Of a stretch of DNA of 11,257 nt, positions 6,159-11,257 are shown in pieces. Source of the DNA: DASYRX01 sp035253645. GTDB taxonomy: Bacteria > Gemmatimonadota > Gemmatimonadetes > Gemmatimonadales > Gemmatimonadaceae. Where the stretch lies: contig DATFBW010000063.1 in assembly GCA_035253645.1 (NCBI GenBank), positions 1 to 11,257 of the forward strand. The letters are read 5' to 3'. The notes beneath the pieces were generated by a model that saw only the letters and a list, made by a program, of their open reading frames with translations, did no database searches and had not been told where the DNA came from. Position 1 is the first letter of the stretch. Each line of letters starts with the position of its first letter. Made by a program: the position numbers and the translations under genes.

Positions 6159-8651
6159 CTAACTCCCCGCCGCCAGCTCGGCGCTCGCTGCGCGGACGCG
6201 CTCGAGCAGTGCGTGGAAGCGTGGCTCACCACGAACACGCTCGAGGAACCAGTCGTGCCGGGCCAGGAACTCGTAATTCAGCATGCCCAAATCAACCTCG
6301 CGCTCCAGCCAACGCAGCGCACGCTCACTGTCGCCGGCGAGCGCGTAACAATGGGCAAGCTCGCGTGCGAACATCTCGCTGTTGCGCGCGGCTGCCTCGA
6401 ACGCCGGGGTGATGGCGCGCACCGCCAGTTCGGACTGACCACGGAGGTCGTGCGCAAGCGATCGCGCGAACGATCCAAACGCGGTTGCCGGAAACCTTGC
6501 GGCCCCCTCGTCGAGCACGGCGATGGCCTCGTCAGAGCGTCGGTCGTACGCCAGCGCCCAACCGTAGAACACTGCGGCAAAGGGGCTCTCGGGATCCATC
6601 TCGCGGTTTCGACGATAGTGTTCAACCGCGTCGGCGTAGCGACCCTCGAGCACCGGCACGAAGCCCTGCACGGCGTGCGTAAGCGGCGTTAGGGGATCGA
6701 GCTCGAGGGCTCGCGCGAACAGCGTACGAGCTTCCGCGTTGCGGCCGGCGTGTGCATAGACGTAGCCCAGCAGGAGTAACGTGTCGGCATCGTCCGGCGC
6801 CAGCGCGTGCGCACGCTCGCCGGCACGGATCGCACTCCGTAAATCACCTCTATAGAAGGCAGCCCACGCGGTTAGCCAATGCCCGCGAGCCGAGTCCGGG
6901 TTCAGCGCGAAGATCTTCTCCGCCAATTGGTGGACCTGCTCTGGCCTAGAAGAGTCGGGATCACTTCCCGCTTCCATATTCATTGCGGTGATGTGGCCGA
7001 GCGTGCTGTAGAGCAGCTCATTCTCGCCGACAATCGCGAGCGCCGTCTCGATGTATCGCTTGGCGCGCTCGAGTCCTTCGGCGGAAAAGCGCCATGCCTC
7101 GTAGCGCGCGCGCAGGTAGCACTCGTACGCGCGCATGTCGGAGATCGGCCGGTCTGCCAACACCCGTGCCTCTCCCGGTGAGAGCCGGATGCGGAGCGCA
7201 TCTACCACCGCCCGCGCCACTTGCTCCTGCAGCTCGAAGACATCGTTTATGGTGCCGTCGAGCTTGCGTGCCCAGAGCGGTTCGTCACTGTGCGCATCGA
7301 TGAGCCGCACAGTGACCCGTAGTGCATCGCCCGCCTTGCGAACGGCGCCTTCCAGCACGTACCGCACCGCCAACTCGCGGGCTATCGCGCGCACGTCTCT
7401 GTCGCTGTGTTTGAGGCGCCGAGCCGACGTCCCTGAGATCACCCGCAGCGCTCGGATCTGCGATAAGTCTGCAATTACCTCCTCGGTGAGCCCATCGCTG
7501 AAATACTCGTTGTCGGGGTCCGGACTCATGTTGGAGAACGGAAGCACGACGATCGAGGGGGGCGACGTCGCCGCCGCACGGCCGTCGCGCAGCGCGCGCA
7601 GATCCGCGAGTAACGCGGCGGCGCTGGGATAGCGCTCGTTAGGATTCTTGGCCAGACATCGCTCGACGGCGCGGGCCAGATCCGGCGAAACGTTAGGCCG
7701 CAGTGCGTCGAGCCGTGGCGGGTCGTCGTTGCGGATGGTATACACAACGGCGTCCTCGGCGTCGCCGCGGAATGGCCTCTCCCCCGCGAGCAGCTCGTAC
7801 AGCACTACGCCCGCCGACCACAGGTCGCTGCGGTGATCGACGCGATCGCCGCGTGTCTGCTCGGGACTCATGTAGGCGACCGTGCCGATCCTCATTCCTT
7901 CGCGCGTGAGGACGGAGCCGCCGCCTAACGCGATTCCGAAATCCAGGATCTTCACTTGACCCCGGCTGGTCACGATCACGTTGGCCGGCTTGATGTCGCG
8001 GTGGATGATTCCGCTCTCGTGCGCGGCCGACAGTCCGTCCGCTATCTGGATGGCATAGTCGAGCGCTTCGCGCACGGCTAGCGGTCCGCGGGCGAGCTTT
8101 TCCGCGAGCGTCTCGCCCTCGTAGTAAGCCATCGCGATGAACAGCCGAGCGCTCTCAGGGTCGTCGGCTGACGGTTCCGCGGTGCCGATCTCGTGGACCA
8201 CGGCGATGTTGGGATGATCGAGCGCCGACGCGGCTCTGGCTTCACGAATCAACCGCGCGCGGGCGTCGCCGTCGGCAACCAGGTGCGATGGTAAGAACTT
8301 CAGCGCGACGAGCCGGCCGAGCGCCCGATCACGCGCGCGGTACACCACACCCATGCCGCCGCCCCCAATGCGCTCGAGTACTTCGTAGCGACCGACCGCG
8401 TGCCCCGCAGGGAGATCGCCGTGCTGTCGGAGCGCGCCTAACGCCGCCGGGAGAACGCCTCCCGCGAGCCGCTCGAGGTAATCCGGAGCGGTGTCGTGCG
8501 AAGCGAGGAGCGAGACAAGCTCCGTCTGAAGCGCGTCGTCGTCGCACTCGCGTTCGATGAACGCTTTACGCTCCGCGGATGGCAGCGCGAGTGCACGCTC
8601 GAATAGCTCGCCGAGGCGTTCGCGGTCCGCGGGCTCGCGCCCATCGGTCAT
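6159..8651 (-). CDS. soluble Ser/Thr protein kinase with TolB-like domain and TPR repeats
   Basis: This is an 830-residue protein. The ATG at 8651 is supported by GAGGG (complement of 8659-8663) seven bases upstream. In order it has: an N-terminal helical segment (about 1-75); a Hanks-type kinase domain (about 88-355); a TolB/FlgO-like domain (about 366-490) starting S-I-V-V-L-P-F and containing Y-F-S-D-G-L-T-E-E; and TPR-like helices (about 505-815). Kinase residues look intact: glycine loop G-G-G-G-M-G-V-V-Y at 96-104, Lys118, Glu137, H-R-D at 217-219 with Lys221 and Asn224, D-F-G at 237-239, and S-P-E at 262-264. An active kinase is therefore expected. I see no transmembrane helix between the kinase and TolB-like parts, unlike many bacterial receptor kinases, so the protein is probably cytoplasmic and senses through its TPR and TolB-like parts. 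It precedes the ECF sigma factor gene, a likely phosphorylation target or partner by analogy with kinase-activated ECF factors. Confidence 0.92.
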   Translation of the reverse strand: MTDGREPADRERLGELFERALALPSAERKAFIERECDDDALQTELVSLLASHDTAPDYLERLAGGVLPAALGALRQHGDLPAGHAVGRYEVLERIGGGGMGVVYRARDRALGRLVALKFLPSHLVADGDARARLIREARAASALDHPNIAVVHEIGTAEPSADDPESARLFIAMAYYEGETLAEKLARGPLAVREALDYAIQIADGLSAAHESGIIHRDIKPANVIVTSRGQVKILDFGIALGGGSVLTREGMRIGTVAYMSPEQTRGDRVDHRSDLWSAGVVLYELLAGERPFRGDAEDAVVYTIRNDDPPRLDALRPNVSPDLARAVERCLAKNPNERYPSAAALLADLRALRDGRAAATSPPSIVVLPFSNMSPDPDNEYFSDGLTEEVIADLSQIRALRVISGTSARRLKHSDRDVRAIARELAVRYVLEGAVRKAGDALRVTVRLIDAHSDEPLWARKLDGTINDVFELQEQVARAVVDALRIRLSPGEARVLADRPISDMRAYECYLRARYEAWRFSAEGLERAKRYIETALAIVGENELLYSTLGHITAMNMEAGSDPDSSRPEQVHQLAEKIFALNPDSARGHWLTAWAAFYRGDLRSAIRAGERAHALAPDDADTLLLLGYVYAHAGRNAEARTLFARALELDPLTPLTHAVQGFVPVLEGRYADAVEHYRRNREMDPESPFAAVFYGWALAYDRRSDEAIAVLDEGAARFPATAFGSFARSLAHDLRGQSELAVRAITPAFEAAARNSEMFARELAHCYALAGDSERALRWLEREVDLGMLNYEFLARHDWFLERVRGEPRFHALLERVRAASAELAAGS

Positions 8652-8701
8652 CCGTTGGCCCTCATTTCACGCGTCCGGGTCTCACTGCCAGGGGCCGACG
8701 G

Positions 8702-8730
8702 AACATAGGTGTGCGCCCTTAGCGCCTCAA
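8702..8730 (-). promoter_or_regulatory. candidate sigma-70 promoter of the kinase-sigma operon
   Basis: Read on the - strand, TTGAGG (complement of 8725-8730) and TATGTT (complement of 8702-8707) are separated by exactly 17 bases. Each hexamer matches consensus at four positions. Transcription would start near 8695 and give a leader of about 44 bases before the ATG at 8651, with room for the GAGGG ribosome site. A perfect 10-bp palindrome CAACGCGTTG (8728-8737) overlaps the -35 and could be an operator, although such palindromes also arise by chance. Confidence 0.4.
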
Positions 8731-8833
8731 CGCGTTGGCCCGTTCGGCCCCTGATTCCGTGTAAGGCCTGGTGAGCAGAGAGCGCGTGGTCGCGCAGGCG
8801 ATCAGCCCACTCCCGCTTCACTCACCAGAATCT

Positions 8834-8850
8834 CGCCGGTTTCACCGGCG
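8834..8850 (+). promoter_or_regulatory. leader hairpin just upstream of the lipoprotein ribosome site
   Basis: CGCCGGT (8834-8840) and ACCGGCG (8844-8850) form a perfect 7-bp stem with a TTC loop. It ends one base before the AGGAGG ribosome site at 8852-8857. It could affect ribosome access or mRNA stability, but it has no T-run, so it is not a terminator. Confidence 0.35.
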
Positions 8851-8861
8851 CAGGAGGACCC

Positions 8862-9416
8862 ATGAGGACCAGCAAGGCATGGCCAAAGGCCGCGATCTCC
8901 ATGATAGTCGCTTCGATTTTTGTCGCATGTGATGACCCGGTGCGCGTGGAAAGCGTGCAGGCCAGGCCGGTGTTTGCCAGTTCCGCGGCGTCAGCGCAGA
9001 TGGCGGCCACCGGAACCTTCAACCAAACCGCGATTACGAGTCTCGACGCACAGACGGCGGGCGGGAACACGACGCTGCATCAGACGTCCGTGGGAACCAT
9101 CAGCGGCACGCTGACCGGTCATTTCCAGGACGACCTGACGGTCGTGATCCATCCTAACGGGAAGTTCAACGCGCGTTTCACGATTACCTGCAGCTGCACA
9201 GTGGATGGCAAGTTCGGCGTGATCGAGTTCGCGGCGCAGGACACGGGCGAGCTGCTCAGTCCGACGCTCGCTGCATTCGCCGGTCGCGCGGTGATCATTG
9301 GGGCGACCGGTGATCTGTCCGGTCTGCGTGGCGTGCTTCAGATCGCGGGGACCGTCAACGTCACGACTGGCCTTTCGACGTACAGCTATTCGGGGGACAT
9401 CCACTTCGAGCCGTGA
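8862..9416 (+). CDS. small putative lipoprotein/secreted beta-rich protein (weak resemblance to DUF3224/allene-oxide-cyclase barrel)
   Basis: This is a 184-residue protein with a strong AGGAGG ribosome site at 8852-8857, four bases before the ATG. The N-terminus (K-A-W-P-K, then A-A-I-S-M-I-V-A-S-I) is a signal peptide leading to F-V-A-C at 20-23. If Cys23 is lipidated this is a type II signal, although Phe at -3 is unusual. After a low-complexity Ala/Ser stretch (about 35-50) the rest is short beta strands rich in Thr and Gly. It includes G-T-F-N-Q-T (51-56), a C-S-C pair at 110-112, and G-A-T-G-D-L-S-G-L-R-G at 147-157. The last motif resembles the end of DUF3224/AOC-barrel domains, but I would not rely on it. 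It is divergent from the kinase-sigma operon, 210 bp away, and is followed by its own terminator. Function is unknown; a cell-envelope location is likely. Confidence 0.72.
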   Translation: MRTSKAWPKAAISMIVASIFVACDDPVRVESVQARPVFASSAASAQMAATGTFNQTAITSLDAQTAGGNTTLHQTSVGTISGTLTGHFQDDLTVVIHPNGKFNARFTITCSCTVDGKFGVIEFAAQDTGELLSPTLAAFAGRAVIIGATGDLSGLRGVLQIAGTVNVTTGLSTYSYSGDIHFEP

Positions 9417-9424
9417 GAGTCCCT

Positions 9425-9464
9425 GGCAGCGCTCCGATCGAAGTGGTCGGAGCGCCGCCGTTTT
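9425..9464 (+). terminator. intrinsic terminator after the lipoprotein gene
   Basis: Eight bases after the stop codon, GCGCTCCGATC (9429-9439) pairs with GGTCGGAGCGC (9445-9455) around a GAAGT loop, with one G-U pair. The stem extends by GGC/GCC (9425-9427 with 9457-9459) past a single A/C mismatch. TTTT follows at 9461-9464. The T-run is on the + strand, so it serves the lipoprotein gene; the opposite strand has no matching T-run. Confidence 0.8.
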
Positions 9465-9466
9465 GT

Positions 9467-9481
9467 GCCTAACGCCTAACG
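9467..9481. repeat. two overlapping copies of the over-represented word (GCCTAACGCCTAACG)
   Basis: Two exact GCCTAACG copies (9467-9474 and 9474-9481) share one G, giving a 7-bp tandem period. They lie right after the terminator T-run, in the gap between two convergent genes. Confidence 0.85.
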
Positions 9482-9503
9482 CGAAGGATGCCCGTCGCTC
9501 CGT

Positions 9504-11257
9504 CTACTGCCAGCGATATCGCAGCGCGACGTTCGCCATGAAGCCTTCCAGCGGAGCCCAGACATCGGTCGCCCACCTCCCCGCGATTCCCGGCGTGCGT
9601 CGCACCAATGGATCGGTGTCGGTCTGCCGCACGTTGAGCAGGTTCTCGAAGTTGGCGACGGCCTCAAACGGTCCGAACTGTCGCGTGGCGATGGCCATCA
9701 GATACAGGTATGGCTTCGACGTGCTGCGGAATGGATTGTCGTGGAGAGACTGCACGCCGTACCACGTGCCCTCGATGCCTAACCGGTACTCTCCTGGACG
9801 CTCGAGCATGAGGTCGCCGCCGACGCGGTGGCGCGGAAGCATCGGCATATCCTCCCGCGCGCCCGTAACAGCATCGGGTCTGCTGCCGCGCGCGTAACCG
9901 TAAGTGGCGATGAGCTTGCCCGCGGAGAATCGCCAGACCGCGAGAGCCTCGACTCCACCGATCCGCGTTTCGCCGTCGGCGTTCGTCAGCAGTCCTGGTC
10001 CAGTGCCGCCATGAAGATCGCCCAGCAGGATCGCATCGTCGATCGTCGATCTGTGCGCGGTGACCAGGATCTCCGCGCTGGCCAGCTGGCCATTCACGTC
10101 GAGCATAACGCCGAAGCTTCTCTCGTGACGGAGCGCGGTGGCCGAATGAACGGAGCGGAGACCCACGGCCTCTGTTTCCTCGGTTGTCGCCGTCGGCGCC
10201 GCGAAGCCAGTCCCGACGCTCCCTCGCACGGACCAGCCTTCGAACGGTTTCGCGAGCACCGCGAGCCGCTCTGTCAGTTGAAATCCCGCAGCCGTGTGCC
10301 GGTCACCTCGCGCGCTCACCGACACTGTGAGCGGACCAATCGCGCGTTCCGTCGTCACGAACAGCGAAGGCGTCATCCACTTGTGGTTGTAGGCGAAATT
10401 CAGCGAGTTCTCGAACTCATCGAGTTGCAACGCGGTCCCGATCACTGTGGTGCCGCGAGGCCCATCGAACGATCGCGTCAGCTCGAGCATCCCCGTCGTT
10501 GTGCGATCATCTTCGCGCGGTCCTTCCCCGAACTCGCGCTCGCGCCAAGCGCTGGACAGCGCAAACCGCATCGTGACGTTCTCCGTCCCCTTAACCGGAA
10601 TGCGTGCGATTGCACCAGCGTCCGCCCGGTTACTCTGCAAGCTCTCTCTGAACGGCATTCCATCGGGCGCGTTCGCGGCACCGAGCGTACCGCCGGCGCG
10701 GTCGTCGTAGCCATATCCAGCAGTCACGAAGAGTGATCGCCCGCGATTGTCCACAGCGTTCAGACGGGGACGTAAGCTCCAGCGTCTCGCGCGTGACTGA
10801 TCCGCCCAGCCGTCGCGATCGAGATCTCCGGCAGCCTGCGTCGTCCCGGCCGCCAGCAGCGAGACGCCGATGCCCGAACCGAGGCGGTGACTGAGCCACG
10901 TGGCCGCGTCGGTCACGCCGAGGGTGCGGCGATTCAGCAGGAGCTCCTTTTTGCCTGTGGGCGGCTTCGACACGAGGTTGATCACTCCGCCTAACGACTG
11001 AGCGCCGTAAAGTGAAGACGCGGCGCCCTTGATGATCTCGACGCGCTGCAGATCCACGGGAGAGATGTCGAGCGGGCCCAGCGCGCTGGTAGTGCCGCCA
11101 TAGAGCGGCAGCCCATCCGCGAGCATGACGGTGTATTGGCCGGGCAGACCGAGGATCCGCACGCTTCCCGTACCGAGGCCTGGCGCGGCGATCTGCACGC
11201 GCAGCCCGGGCGTCTCATTGAGCAGCATACTGATGCCACTCGGCGACATCAGAGTCT
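9504..11257 (-). CDS. TonB-dependent outer-membrane receptor, 5' end outside window
   Basis: The frame is open to the right edge of the window, so the signal peptide, TonB box and first part of the plug are missing; the ATG at 11249 is internal. About 583 residues are visible. The first ~97 are the plug domain, with G-L-G-T-G-S-V-R-I-L-G-L-P-G followed by D-G-L-P-L-Y-G-G. The plug also carries the signature R-V-E-I-I-K-G-A-A-S-S-L-Y-G and L-G-G-V-I-N-L-V-S-K. The rest is a beta-barrel of alternating amphipathic strands. Near the end is the usual N-F-E-N-L-L-N-V-R-Q-T stretch, then W-A-P-L-E-G-F and a final strand ending R-Y-R-W-Q. Such receptors import siderophores, cobalamin or sugars using TonB energy; the substrate is not evident. 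The gene is convergent with the lipoprotein gene, with an 87-bp gap holding that gene's terminator. Confidence 0.92.
   Translation of the reverse strand, partial: TLMSPSGISMLLNETPGLRVQIAAPGLGTGSVRILGLPGQYTVMLADGLPLYGGTTSALGPLDISPVDLQRVEIIKGAASSLYGAQSLGGVINLVSKPPTGKKELLLNRRTLGVTDAATWLSHRLGSGIGVSLLAAGTTQAAGDLDRDGWADQSRARRWSLRPRLNAVDNRGRSLFVTAGYGYDDRAGGTLGAANAPDGMPFRESLQSNRADAGAIARIPVKGTENVTMRFALSSAWREREFGEGPREDDRTTTGMLELTRSFDGPRGTTVIGTALQLDEFENSLNFAYNHKWMTPSLFVTTERAIGPLTVSVSARGDRHTAAGFQLTERLAVLAKPFEGWSVRGSVGTGFAAPTATTEETEAVGLRSVHSATALRHERSFGVMLDVNGQLASAEILVTAHRSTIDDAILLGDLHGGTGPGLLTNADGETRIGGVEALAVWRFSAGKLIATYGYARGSRPDAVTGAREDMPMLPRHRVGGDLMLERPGEYRLGIEGTWYGVQSLHDNPFRSTSKPYLYLMAIATRQFGPFEAVANFENLLNVRQTDTDPLVRRTPGIAGRWATDVWAPLEGFMANVALRYRWQ

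Larger units (their letters stand above)
867..10996. repeat. dispersed over-represented word GCCTAACG / CGTTAGGC
   Basis: Exact octamers start at 867, 1071, 2147, 3085, 3280, 5561, 6093, 7691, 7923, 8436, 9467, 9474 and 10989. Copies keeping the CCTAAC core but differing at an end start at 1492, 2416, 4444, 5290, 6687, 7637, 9152 and 9777. By hand, assuming about 62% GC and independent bases, roughly 0.4-0.5 exact copies would be expected on both strands. Orientation is nearly balanced (12 versus 9), so the word is not polar. Its role is unknown. Confidence 0.75.

Noticed and set aside
8653..8741. Nine-base direct repeat CGTTGGCCC at 8653-8661 and 8733-8741
   Set aside because: It is short and GC-rich, 80 bp apart, and one copy overlaps the kinase ribosome-site region; likely chance.
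9828..10736. Long + strand open frame (302 codons) inside the TonB receptor region
   Set aside because: It lies antisense to clear beta-barrel coding sequence and has no domain-like sequence.
1..11257. CRISPR arrays, insertion sequences, tRNA or rRNA genes
   Set aside because: I saw no regularly spaced repeats, transposase-like proteins, terminal inverted repeats or RNA-gene signatures.

Overview
The window is high-GC DNA, densely coding on both strands, with eight protein-coding genes and no RNA genes. The gene families are an ADOP/MacB-type permease, a membrane-anchored LytTR regulator, a DUF1080 secreted protein, a soluble Ser/Thr kinase with TolB-like and TPR parts, a Sig-70_X6-type ECF sigma factor, and a TonB-dependent receptor. 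Together these are typical of a free-living Gram-negative bacterium of the Gemmatimonadota or Acidobacteriota type. Gemmatimonadota is my best guess; this is inference from family content only.

Layout. On the + strand, 1-4469 holds the 3' part of the permease (1-1377), a PLP-dependent Cys/Met-metabolism enzyme (1386-2564), an Fe/Mn superoxide dismutase fused to a rhodanese domain (2561-3550, ATGA overlap with the PLP gene), and a 4-TM LytTR regulator (about 3621-4469). Next come a 12-bp direct repeat with 21-bp period directly after the LytTR stop codon, and a secreted DUF1080 protein (4563-5510). On the - strand, a kinase gene (8651-6159) is followed after 11 bp by an ECF sigma factor gene (6147-5563), with a plausible promoter at 8702-8730. 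Divergent to the kinase is a small putative lipoprotein gene (8862-9416) ending in a clear intrinsic terminator. Convergent to that is a TonB-dependent receptor (11257-9504, 5' end outside the window).

How the parts may work together. The PLP enzyme and SOD-rhodanese are translationally coupled and look like a sulfur/oxidative-stress pair. The PLP enzyme has several unusual catalytic residues, so its exact reaction is open. The kinase and sigma factor look like a phosphorylation-controlled transcription module. The LytTR protein may control the DUF1080 gene, and perhaps itself, through the direct repeat between them.

The most unusual DNA-level signal is an over-represented word, GCCTAACG/CGTTAGGC. 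I find 13 exact copies, plus 8 more copies of the CCTAAC core, spread over all genes and both convergent intergenic gaps. It occurs in every sense-permitted reading frame, so it seems to be kept as DNA and not as protein. No intergenic stretch exceeds about 210 bases.
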